DNA of 18,759 nt from an uncultured Collinsella sp. GTDB lineage: Bacteria; Actinomycetota; Coriobacteriia; Coriobacteriales; Coriobacteriaceae. Made by a program: the position numbers and the translations under genes. The stretch lies in contig CALHDP010000148.1 in NCBI GenBank assembly GCA_938023085.1, positions 1 to 18,759 of the forward strand, read 5' to 3'. The notes under the pieces were generated by a model. The model had not been told where the DNA came from. It was given only the letters and a program-made list of their open reading frames with translations, and ran no database searches. Shown one piece after another: positions 1-6,563 of this stretch. Positions within the stretch are counted from its first letter, which is position 1. Each line of letters begins with the position of its first letter.

Positions 1-147
1 GAGAAACTCAATAACCGGTGCCAGGATGCCTAAAAGGTTAAAGATGACGACGGCGATGACAATGCAGCCGACGACGCCCCAAATGCGCAGCGTCAGAATA
101 CGGGTATCGCGAAGCGTGCGGTCGGTTTGTTGGGGGTGCTCACTCAT
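1..147 (-). CDS. N-terminal fragment of a membrane protein, AI-2E transporter-like
   Basis: Only the first 49 codons lie in the window; the gene runs off the left edge. The ATG (145-147) overlaps the TGA stop of the sigma-factor gene in an ATGA arrangement, so translation is probably coupled. The visible protein begins MSEHPQQTDRTL, a short polar cytoplasmic head, and then enters a hydrophobic stretch (about residues 25-49, including GCIVIAVVIFNLLGILAP) that looks like a first membrane helix. A short charged head, then LRIWG and a helix ending near a proline, resembles the start of AI-2E/PerM-family permeases of Actinobacteria. The diagnostic C-terminal part is missing, so the family call is tentative. 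What is solid is that a membrane-protein gene follows the sigma factor in the same transcript. Confidence 0.6.
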   Translation of the reverse strand, partial: MSEHPQQTDRTLRDTRILTLRIWGVVGCIVIAVVIFNLLGILAPVIEFL

Positions 148-935
148 GAACGAACCATCACTCCGTCGGGATCGATCTTGTCCTGAATCTTCTTAAGAGT
201 ACGGCGCAGCAGGCGCGAGACCTGCACCTGCGAGATGCCCAGCTTCTTGGCGATCTCGATCTGGGTCATGCCCTTCACAAAGCGTAGCTCGATAACCTCG
301 CGCTCGCGCGGCGAGAAATCGCGAATAGCTTCTTCGATCACTAGGCGGTCATCGGTAAAGTCGAGCTCGTTGTCGTCGTCGGCGTAGCGGTCGAGAATCG
401 AGGGGGCATCGTCGGAATCGGACGCGCCAGGAGCCTCGATGGGCACCGAGGTATATGCCGAAGACGATTCCATGGCCTCCAGCACCTCATCGACCGTCAC
501 GTCCAAGTACTCAGCGATTTCCTCAACCTTAGGCGAGCGCTGTAGCTCGTTGGTGAGCTTATCGGTAGCCTGGTTGACCTTGGCCGAGAGCTCCTGCAAG
601 CGACGGGGCACGCGCACGCTCCAGCCCTTGTCGCGGAAGTGACGCTTTATCTCGCCCAAGATGGTAGGCGTGGCAAACGTGGTGAACTCGAGTCCGCGCT
701 CAGGGTCAAAGCGGTCGATAGCCTTGAGCAGGCCCAAATAGCCAACCTGCATCAGGTCGTCGAGCGGCTCGCCGCGGTTCTTAAATTTGTTGGCAAGAAA
801 CCTTACCAGGTTCATATGGGACATGACGAGCTGTTCACGTGCGTCCGGATCACCGGTCTCTTTGTAGCGACGAAACAGCTCGCGGGTTTTCTCCTTGTCC
901 CAAGCGGTCTTACCGCTCCGGGAACGTTCGGTCAT
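144..935 (-). CDS. SigB/SigF/SigG-family RNA polymerase sigma factor
   Basis: Alternative sigma factor of 263 residues, the usual length for the SigB/SigF group. Region 2 lies at about residues 35-105 (LVRFLANKF, DDLMQVGYLGLLKAIDRFDP, then FATPTILGEIKRHFRDKGW). Region 3 is at about 113-160. Region 4 is at about 205-253, with the helix-turn-helix MTQIEIAKKLGISQVQVSRL followed by LRRTLKKI. From memory this recognition helix resembles Bacillus SigB (GISQ..VSRL.RR), which suggests a GTTT-type -35 and GGGTAT-type -10 target. An acidic linker (about 172-198, rich in Asp) separates regions 3 and 4. The gene starts one base after the anti-sigma stop (TAATATG) with AAGGCGG upstream, inside the preceding gene. 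Regulation is presumably by the upstream anti-sigma factor. Whether it controls stress or envelope genes is inference. Confidence 0.93.
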   Translation of the reverse strand: MTERSRSGKTAWDKEKTRELFRRYKETGDPDAREQLVMSHMNLVRFLANKFKNRGEPLDDLMQVGYLGLLKAIDRFDPERGLEFTTFATPTILGEIKRHFRDKGWSVRVPRRLQELSAKVNQATDKLTNELQRSPKVEEIAEYLDVTVDEVLEAMESSSAYTSVPIEAPGASDSDDAPSILDRYADDDNELDFTDDRLVIEEAIRDFSPREREVIELRFVKGMTQIEIAKKLGISQVQVSRLLRRTLKKIQDKIDPDGVMVRS

Positions 936-936
936 A

Positions 937-1314
937 TTAGATATCCGCCTTGAGATCGAGGGAAAGCGTCAGGGGCGCCGCAGTCTTTTCGTAGGAATCG
1001 CACACGCTCGCTAAAATGAGCTCGGCGTACACGGCAGCCTGGTCATCTTCATCGACAGTCGCCTGGTCGCCAAAGGTAAAGGTCATGCCCACATGCGATT
1101 CGTCGACATCGAATTTGATCGAGATATCGTCGGAATCAACAGCCGTGCAGCCAAAAATGAAGGCCTCCTCGGCAGCCATGCGGATGTCCTCGATGCGATC
1201 GACGGACATGGAGCACAGCGCACCGACATTTGCCGCCGTCATGCGCACAAGGCGCGCCAGACGCGGGTCGCCGGCAACGGTCAGCGTAATGGGGCAAGTT
1301 GCTTCGCTACTCAT
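937..1314 (-). CDS. RsbW-like anti-sigma factor, ATPase motifs degenerate
   Basis: Protein of 125 residues directly upstream of, and coupled to, the sigma-factor gene. Its position, size and fold pattern match RsbW/SpoIIAB-type serine-kinase anti-sigma factors: an N-terminal strand segment, a helix with VDRIEDIRMAAEEAF (about 38-52), then alternating strands. The canonical N-box is E-A-x-x-N-x-x-x-H. Here the stretch reads EAFIFGCTA (50-58), with Phe54 where the Mg-chelating Asn belongs. No DxGxG motif follows; the place reads TFGDQATVDEDD. It may therefore bind the sigma factor without being an active ATP-dependent kinase. The start chosen is the ATG at 1314, with GAGGAG about 6 bases upstream; an upstream in-frame extension to 1428 lies inside the DUF948 gene and is unlikely. 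It overlaps that gene by 8 bases. The anti-sigma role is inferred from context. Confidence 0.75.
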   Translation of the reverse strand: MSSEATCPITLTVAGDPRLARLVRMTAANVGALCSMSVDRIEDIRMAAEEAFIFGCTAVDSDDISIKFDVDESHVGMTFTFGDQATVDEDDQAAVYAELILASVCDSYEKTAAPLTLSLDLKADI

Positions 1315-1897
1315 CGCAGGACTCCTCGGAGGTCTCGGCGGGCGTGTAGGTGTAATACTGGGCTGCTTTAGCAGCAGGCTTCTGTGCATCATTGTCACCA
1401 GCAGCGACATCGTCCCCGGCTTCGCCAATCAGGACACGCTCGGTCGGCTGCTCGGCATCTTCGGCAGCGGAAAGCTTGCGCTCGGCGTCGGCCGCGGGAG
1501 CCTTCACCTTGTTAAAGAGCTTCTGCACGGCACCGGCGGCGGAGTCGGTCACACTCGACACGGCATTGCTGGCCTCGGCCATGCTGCCGGTGACCTCAGA
1601 GATGTCGCGAACCACGGCTTCGACCTCTACGAGGTTGGACGTCAGGGCGTCAACGGCAGTCTTGCTCGACTTGAGGAGCGGCTCAACCTGCGCCAGCGCG
1701 GGGGTGAGCTCATCGACAGCGCCATCGAGCTTTGCCACCACGGGCTGAGCCTCGGCGATCGTGTTGTTAAGGTCACTCACCGTCTTGTCGAGCGAATCAA
1801 CGACGGTGCGGGTCTTGCGCAGCGTGAGCGCGAGCTCGATAACAGCCCACACGCCGGCAACGGCGAGCAGCAGCAGGGCGATTTGAATGGGACTCAT
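1307..1897 (-). CDS. DUF948 family membrane-anchored protein
   Basis: Protein of 196 residues with one N-terminal membrane helix (about 5-24, IQIALLLLAVAGVWAVIELA). A long, low-complexity, probably helical region follows (about 28-135) with heptad-like repeats (VDSLDKTVSDLNNTI, AVDELTPALAQVEPLL, LVEVEAVVRDISEVTGSM), as in DUF948 proteins. The C-terminal 60 residues are Ala/Glu/Asp-rich and probably disordered. DUF948 has no settled biochemical function. It is the first gene of the sigma-factor cluster and overlaps the anti-sigma gene by 8 bases, which suggests a fixed stoichiometric or regulatory link, perhaps a membrane anchor or sensor for the anti-sigma factor (inference). The ATG at 1897 is preceded by CGGGAGGCTTGT, a good ribosome binding site. 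B. subtilis YtxG-type general-stress proteins are a related DUF948 example. Confidence 0.85.
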   Translation of the reverse strand: MSPIQIALLLLAVAGVWAVIELALTLRKTRTVVDSLDKTVSDLNNTIAEAQPVVAKLDGAVDELTPALAQVEPLLKSSKTAVDALTSNLVEVEAVVRDISEVTGSMAEASNAVSSVTDSAAGAVQKLFNKVKAPAADAERKLSAAEDAEQPTERVLIGEAGDDVAAGDNDAQKPAAKAAQYYTYTPAETSEESCDE

Positions 1898-1935
1898 ACA
1901 AGCCTCCCGAAGGAATCGAAATACAGACGTTTTTC

Positions 1936-1976
1936 ATACTACCCCAAAGAAGGGGAAAGATACCCAAAGGGAATAC
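1936..1976 (-). promoter_or_regulatory. Candidate promoter region of the sigma-factor cluster with two C-run/G-run boxes
   Basis: In the 95-base gap between rarA and the DUF948 gene, the minus strand carries two related boxes: CCCTTTGGGTAT (about 1971-1960) and CCCCTTCTTTGGGGTAG (about 1955-1939). Each is a short C-run/G-run palindrome followed by GGGTA. GGGTAT resembles a SigB -10 element, and TAGTAT (1941-1936) could be a housekeeping -10. I found no convincing GTTT-type or TTGACA-type -35 at the right distance, so promoter identity is weak. Confidence 0.25.
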
Positions 1977-1992
1977 GCGAGGTGCCAACGAC

Positions 1993-3342
1993 CTACTTGG
2001 GCGCATTGCCGCTACGGTCACGCTCGCTTTGCTCTACACGCCACTCTTCCCAGCCGCGGCCGGCAGGCTGCCAAAACGCACCGCGCTCCAGCCCCTCGGG
2101 CAAATAGCGCTGATCGACCCAGCCTTCGGGATAATCATGCGGATACTTATACACACCGTATTCGTCGCTGCCCGGGCGATGACGATCGCGCAGATAGCTC
2201 GGCACCTCGCGGAGCCCACTTGAATGGATATCGGCCAACGCCGCATCGATCGAGGCCTCGCACGCATTGGATTTAGGTGCCAAGCACACATAGAGCGCAG
2301 CCTGAGCCAGGTTAATGCGGCACTCGGGATACCCAATGACCTCGGCAGACTTAAACGCGGCATGCGCCACCAAAAGCGCCTGCGGGTCGGCGTTGCCAAC
2401 GTCCTCAGAAGCCTGGATCATAATGCGCCGAGCGATAAACTTTGGGTCCTCCCCCGCGTCGATCATGCGCGCAAGCCAATAGATCGTGGCATCGGGGTCG
2501 CTACCGCGCATAGACTTGATGAACGCACTGATGATGTCGTAGTGCATGTCACCATTTTTGTCATACGAAAAGCCACGACGCGGGTTGGCAATCTTAACGT
2601 CATCCACGTTAATGGGATAGCGCTCCCCCGCCGCCGGCGCTGGCGTCCCCTCGGTATCGGGACGCGTGACGGCAATCTCGCTCGCAAGCTCGAGCGTCGT
2701 GAGCGCCGAGCGAGCGTCGCCCGCAGCCAGCGCGCAGATGGTCTTAACCGTATCCTCATCGGCCGAGAACTTGCCGTTCAGGCCCTGCGTCGACTCGAGC
2801 GCACGCTCGATAAGTGTGGCGATATCCTCGTCCTTGAGGTGCTCAAGCTCCACAACGCGACCGCGCGAGAGCAACGCCGAGTTGACCTCAAAGTACGGGT
2901 TCTCCGTCGTGGCACCAATCATAATGACGGTACGGTTCTCGACTGCATGCAGCAGAGCATCCTGCTGCGACTTGGAAAAGCGGTGAATCTCATCGATGAA
3001 TAGAATGGTGCGGCGGTCGTAGGTATTAAGGCGCGTCTTGGCCTCGTCAATCACGCGGCGCAAGTCCTTCACAGTGCCCGTCACGGCGCTGACCTCGACA
3101 AACTCGCTCTTAGTATGGTTGGCGATAATATGTGCCAGCGTCGTCTTGCCCGTACCGGCCGGCCCGTACAGAATCACACTCGACAGCACGTCGTGCTCAA
3201 TCGCGGCACGCAACCACGAGCCCTTACCGACGGCCTTTTGCTGGCCCACGTACTCGTCGAGCGAATTGGGGCGCATGCGCACCGCAAGCGGCGCATTCTG
3301 AAAGGAACGCTCGCGCGTCGAAGCAGAAAAAAGGTCGTCCAT
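1993..3342 (-). CDS. rarA: Replication-associated recombination protein A (RarA/MgsA), AAA+ ATPase
   Basis: AAA+ ATPase of 449 residues that acts at stalled replication forks and is related to the clamp-loader family. Walker A is GPAGTGKT (60-67), Walker B is ILFIDEIHRF (about 113-122), and sensor 1 is GATTENPYFEVN (about 143-154), with ALLSRGRV after it. The C-terminal MgsA region contains IISAFIKSMRGSDPDA, YWLARMIDAGEDP, RRIMIQASEDVGNADP and a tail with YKYPHDYPEGWVDQRYLP. All are hallmark RarA segments and the length is normal. ATGs at 3348 and 3342 are both possible; I chose 3342 (MDDLFSAS) because it gives the usual N-terminus and has GGGATGG upstream. It ends 95 bases before the DUF948 gene and begins 60 bases after the dGTPase-like gene. 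Confidence 0.95.
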   Translation of the reverse strand: MDDLFSASTRERSFQNAPLAVRMRPNSLDEYVGQQKAVGKGSWLRAAIEHDVLSSVILYGPAGTGKTTLAHIIANHTKSEFVEVSAVTGTVKDLRRVIDEAKTRLNTYDRRTILFIDEIHRFSKSQQDALLHAVENRTVIMIGATTENPYFEVNSALLSRGRVVELEHLKDEDIATLIERALESTQGLNGKFSADEDTVKTICALAAGDARSALTTLELASEIAVTRPDTEGTPAPAAGERYPINVDDVKIANPRRGFSYDKNGDMHYDIISAFIKSMRGSDPDATIYWLARMIDAGEDPKFIARRIMIQASEDVGNADPQALLVAHAAFKSAEVIGYPECRINLAQAALYVCLAPKSNACEASIDAALADIHSSGLREVPSYLRDRHRPGSDEYGVYKYPHDYPEGWVDQRYLPEGLERGAFWQPAGRGWEEWRVEQSERDRSGNAPK

Positions 3343-3381
3343 AGCCATCCCGCATATCAATCAAAATCGTTTTCCACCTAC

Positions 3382-3387
3382 AGTATA
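3382..3387 (-). promoter_or_regulatory. Possible -10 element for rarA
   Basis: The 60-base gap upstream of rarA carries TATACT on the minus strand, a 5/6 match to the -10 consensus. No good -35 is visible at 16-18 bases. Just upstream, ACGAAC-GGTA-GTTCGT (a 6-bp hairpin over the stop codon of the preceding gene) followed by ATTTATT could be a weak terminator, which would make rarA a separate transcript. Confidence 0.3.
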
Positions 3388-3402
3388 CCGAATAAATACG
3401 AA

Positions 3403-4650
3403 CTACCGTTCGTTAATATAGGTACGGTGCGGAAACTTCAATCCCGGGAACAACTTGCTCGTCAGCTCGCAGAAATAACCATCCGTCATGCTCGAAATGT
3501 AATCCACTACGGTCTGTTCTTTATCGTCCTGCCAGGCATAGGTGCGATCGTAGTAGGAAAGCTGCTGCTCAATGCGAGAAATATGGTGCTTAAAGATATA
3601 CGAAGACTCGTCGCCTTCGTTTATATCCTGCAGGCAACGGTCGTAGAGCTTTTCGAACGCCTCGCGCAGCTCCGCTTCGGAGTCGCCTTCGATACCGCCC
3701 TTGCTATAGATCTTCTCGTAATTCTCGCGCTTAGCTCGGCGGATTTCCTCAAACAGGTCCTCGCTCATCTCGATGCGTGGCTTGCCATAGCTGTGCTCGA
3801 CGATATCGATGGATGCATGCGTGAGGATCCAGCTGTTGTAGGCTCCACCCCGACCGTCATCAAAAGCATCGGGCGACAGCAGGCCCGCCGCAATGGCGTC
3901 TTGACGATCGCGTCCCACGTAGGCAAGGATATCCGAGATGCGAACCACGCAGCCCTCGAGCGTCATGGGGCGCAGGTGCTCAATTGCGCTATAACCCGTG
4001 GCAATGCAATCTTCAACCGTCTGATCGAACTGGTCAAAGGAGCCCATATCCGAGAGCTCAAACACGCGTTGCTCATACTCGCCGTTGTGGCATAGCACAC
4101 CGTCGAGCGTCTGGAGCGACACATTGCGTCCGTACAGCACGTCGAGCACGCGGACCGACTGAACGTTATGGAAAAAATAACGACCAGTGCGCTCGTGATA
4201 GATATCGTTGAGGAATCGCTCACCGGCATGACCGAAGGGCGTGTGACCCAAGTCGTGGCCTAAGCCAATCGCCTCGATCAGATCGCGGTTGAGCCCCAGG
4301 GCACGTCCAATATCGCGAGCGATGCGCGAGACAAGCTGCACGTGCAGGCCGCGGCGCGAAAGGTCATCGTTGCTGCGAAAACTAAAGACCTGCGTTTTGC
4401 CTGCATAACGGGTGTATGCGGGCAGATGCAAAATCTTTTCGGTATCGCGCATAAATGCCGGACGCATGAGCGTGCCCTCGTCTGCGGCCCGATCGACACG
4501 TCGGATGACCTGGTCGTCACCACATCGATAGGGATTAACGACACCCGAGCCGCGGTCGGCGGCAATACGCTCGACCAGCTCGGGCGACAACGCCGCGGGA
4601 ATGCGATCCATACGCGCCTTGATGGCGGCTGTCTGTTGATTGGTTGCCAT
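3403..4650 (-). CDS. dgt: dGTPase-like HD-domain triphosphohydrolase
   Basis: Protein of 415 residues of the deoxyguanosinetriphosphate triphosphohydrolase-like family, which splits dNTPs into nucleoside and triphosphate. The HD metal ligands are visible: His103 (LHVQLVSRIARDIG), His132-Asp133 (GLGHDLGHTPFGHAGE) and Asp240 (VRISDILAYVGRD). The segment HLPAYTRYAGKTQVF (about 75-89) is the normal family entry motif, although the usual T-R-L-T-H context of the first His reads SRRGLH. Substrate range cannot be decided from sequence; many family members hydrolyse several dNTPs. The ATG at 4650 is preceded by AAGGAGCATGCC. A longer in-frame extension to 4701 has no support. It lies 31 bases after the prepilin peptidase gene and is probably co-transcribed with it. 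Confidence 0.88.
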   Translation of the reverse strand: MATNQQTAAIKARMDRIPAALSPELVERIAADRGSGVVNPYRCGDDQVIRRVDRAADEGTLMRPAFMRDTEKILHLPAYTRYAGKTQVFSFRSNDDLSRRGLHVQLVSRIARDIGRALGLNRDLIEAIGLGHDLGHTPFGHAGERFLNDIYHERTGRYFFHNVQSVRVLDVLYGRNVSLQTLDGVLCHNGEYEQRVFELSDMGSFDQFDQTVEDCIATGYSAIEHLRPMTLEGCVVRISDILAYVGRDRQDAIAAGLLSPDAFDDGRGGAYNSWILTHASIDIVEHSYGKPRIEMSEDLFEEIRRAKRENYEKIYSKGGIEGDSEAELREAFEKLYDRCLQDINEGDESSYIFKHHISRIEQQLSYYDRTYAWQDDKEQTVVDYISSMTDGYFCELTSKLFPGLKFPHRTYINER

Positions 4651-4681
4651 GGCATGCTCCTTAAAAAGGGCGCGCAAACGG

Positions 4682-5104
4682 TTACAGCGTACTACCCACA
4701 ACCTCGATTATGGCAAATATCGGCACCAAAAACGGCAGCAAAGGCAGGGAGCGCGATTTTGTGAAGAAGCAGGAGGAGGCAAGGGCAAGGAGCGAGGCAG
4801 CAAACGCAACGATGCCACCCAGAGGGTCAAAAGTGCAAAGGGCAAAGAGCGCCTTGGCATCTCCCATGCCAATGCCAGGGGCGTGGCGAGCACGACGCCA
4901 GAGTGACTCAGTTAGCACGAGAGCAAGATACACGATGACGGCCAGACCCGCGTGGTCAAGCGCCGTGTTAACGCCCTTGTCGAGCCAGACGCCCGCAAGC
5001 GCCGCCACGGCACACGCGCCGGCAAGTGTATTCGGAAACCGCCGATCACGAGCATCGATAACGGCACCAGCGATAGCACACAGCCAAAACGGGATATAAA
5101 CCAT
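4682..5104 (-). CDS. Minimal A24-family prepilin peptidase
   Basis: Very hydrophobic protein of 140 residues. It has the two aspartate motifs of type IV prepilin leader peptidases: AGAVIDARDRRFPN (about 12-25, first catalytic Asp) and GIGMGDAKALFAL (about 76-88, GxGD motif with the second Asp). It lacks the N-terminal methyltransferase domain of the approximately 260-residue PilD type, as is common for CpaA/TadV-like peptidases. It would cleave prepilin-type signal peptides in the cytoplasmic membrane. No pilin or pilus-assembly gene is in the window, so its substrate must be encoded elsewhere. The ATG at 5104 has GGGAGGTGTTCG upstream; the in-frame extension to 5149 overlaps the neighbouring terminator and is unlikely. 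Confidence 0.85.
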   Translation of the reverse strand: MVYIPFWLCAIAGAVIDARDRRFPNTLAGACAVAALAGVWLDKGVNTALDHAGLAVIVYLALVLTESLWRRARHAPGIGMGDAKALFALCTFDPLGGIVAFAASLLALASSCFFTKSRSLPLLPFLVPIFAIIEVVGSTL

Positions 5105-5136
5105 CGAACACCTCCCTGGGCAGCAGCTCAAACGCA

Positions 5137-5177
5137 AAAACCACCGCAAAGGTGCCTGCCCCCTTTGTGGTGGTTTT
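5137..5177 (-). terminator. Strong terminator after the glycosyltransferase gene
   Basis: A 16-position inverted repeat (5137-5152 and 5162-5177) with a 9-base loop. On the minus strand the arms are AAAACCACCACAAAGG and CCTTTGCGGTGGTTTT, with one C-A mismatch, followed by a further T and then GCGTTT. It starts 8 bases after the glycosyltransferase stop. The A-run/T-run symmetry means it could also work on the plus strand, where the mismatch becomes a G-U pair. Confidence 0.8.
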
Positions 5178-5185
5178 GATGCTGG

Positions 5186-6481
5186 TTATTTGGCGCCTTG
5201 CATGACCTCGTCGAGGGTAACGTTGACGGCATGCTGCGTGGGCACCCAGTCGACCTTCAGGAACAGCGCAGCCACCGTAATAGGGATATAGCTGAACATA
5301 AAGATCGGGAAGGTAAACAGGTTGGTTACCAGACGCCACTTTTGCGCGCAGTGAATATGCTTGTACTCAAAGATGGTCGTGAGCAGCGCCAGGATAAAGA
5401 AAGTCTGATACATCATCGCGAAGGTCATAATGAGCGAAGCGGCACAAGCCTGCATCTCGACCTCGGTGGCCAAGAAGCCGTGCGAAAGCCCGCCCACGAT
5501 CAAGAACGTGGCATTGGCGAGCATCGAGATCAGCGATAGCAGCATACCCGGGGCGATCGTCATAAACATGTCGTAGGCGGCAAAGCGATGGTAGCGGAAG
5601 GTCGACTTGATCAGGTGCTTACCGTAAGTAAAGAACACCTGGTAGAAGCCCTTGGTCCAACGCATGCGCTGTTTCCAGGACGCCTTAAACGTCACGGGCT
5701 GTTCGTCAAAGAACTCCGCCGGTGCATAGCCAATGCGAATGCCGTGGATGGCGCAGAACGTGGTGAACTGAATGTCCTCAGTCAGCGTGTGGAACTGCCA
5801 ACCGTGCATGCCCTCGATAACACTGGCGGAGATGAGGTAGCCCGAACCTGAGACGGCGCAAGACGTCTTGCAGATGTTGCGCGCGTTGTTGAGAAAGCGC
5901 GCCTCGCGCAGATACCACGTAGCATTAGCCGCCGAGATCCACGAGCTGCCGAAGTTCTTGGAGTTACGATAGCTCGTGACCACATGAAAGCCCTGGTCAA
6001 AAGCATCGTTCATCTTGGATACGTAATCGCGGGAGATAACGTTATCGGCATCGAAGATAAAGTAGCCCTCAAACGTGTCGGGATACTCGTTGAGAATGCG
6101 GTCGAAGCCAAAGTCCATGACCCAGCTCTTGCCCTTGCGGGCCAGGTCATTGCGCTCGTAAACAATGGCACCGGCCTCGCGCGCGAGCTGCGCCGTGTTG
6201 TCGGTGCAGGCATCGGCGACCACGAAGACCTCGATAAGCTCGGACGGATAATCCTGATCCTTGATGGAGCGAACAAGGTTGGCGATCACGGCCTCCTCGT
6301 TATGCGCCGCGATAAAGAAGGCATAACGATGGAGCTTTTTGGCCTTAGGGGGCGCGACCTCACCACGAAGAGCGCCAATGACAAAGAAGACCACCTGGTA
6401 CAGAAAACAGACCGTGAGCAGCGTGACGACAATCTGGTTGAAGATCACGATGGGTGTGTTGGTTTGTAAAAAGGCGAGCAT
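5186..6481 (-). CDS. Membrane-bound family 2 glycosyltransferase
   Basis: Protein of 431 residues with an N-terminal membrane helix (about 11-38), a cytoplasmic GT-A domain, and three to four C-terminal membrane helices (about 300-425). The processive GT2 motifs are present in order: IAAHNEE (57-63), VVADACTDNT (88-96), FDADN (143-147, the DxD nucleotide-sugar/metal site), SGSGYLIS (211-218), LTEDIQFT (233-240, catalytic base region) and QRMRWTKG (271-278, QxxRW). This is the arrangement of cellulose-synthase and N-acetylglucosaminyltransferase-type enzymes. Donor and acceptor cannot be deduced; a cell-surface polysaccharide or glycolipid is likely. The ATG at 6481 has GGGAG 8 bases upstream. 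The upstream TTG at 6496 lacks a ribosome binding site. It appears to be a single-gene unit, with its own candidate promoter and a terminator. Confidence 0.9.
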   Translation of the reverse strand: MLAFLQTNTPIVIFNQIVVTLLTVCFLYQVVFFVIGALRGEVAPPKAKKLHRYAFFIAAHNEEAVIANLVRSIKDQDYPSELIEVFVVADACTDNTAQLAREAGAIVYERNDLARKGKSWVMDFGFDRILNEYPDTFEGYFIFDADNVISRDYVSKMNDAFDQGFHVVTSYRNSKNFGSSWISAANATWYLREARFLNNARNICKTSCAVSGSGYLISASVIEGMHGWQFHTLTEDIQFTTFCAIHGIRIGYAPAEFFDEQPVTFKASWKQRMRWTKGFYQVFFTYGKHLIKSTFRYHRFAAYDMFMTIAPGMLLSLISMLANATFLIVGGLSHGFLATEVEMQACAASLIMTFAMMYQTFFILALLTTIFEYKHIHCAQKWRLVTNLFTFPIFMFSYIPITVAALFLKVDWVPTQHAVNVTLDEVMQGAK

Positions 6482-6516
6482 GCAGGCTCCCAGCAACGCG
6501 TTACGTAAACAACCGT

Positions 6517-6545
6517 ATATCTTACCGCAGGCTTACCGAGTTCAA
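6517..6545 (-). promoter_or_regulatory. Possible promoter of the glycosyltransferase gene
   Basis: On the minus strand, TTGAAC (6545-6540) is a good -35. The -10 is poor: TAAGAT at 15-base spacing or AGATAT at 17. It lies in the 82-base gap after rluD, and no terminator is evident between them, so read-through from rluD is also possible. Confidence 0.25.
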
Positions 6546-6563
6546 GAAACCACCTAATACTGG

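Noticed and set aside
937..1428. Longer 163-codon version of the anti-sigma factor
   Set aside because: The additional N-terminus is Pro/Arg-rich translation of DUF948 coding sequence. The ATG at 1314 has a GAGGAG site at good spacing.
1016..2107. 363-codon plus-strand open frame across the anti-sigma and DUF948 genes
   Set aside because: It is antisense to coupled genes with good ribosome binding sites, and it is Ser/Ala/Gly-rich shadow translation without motifs.
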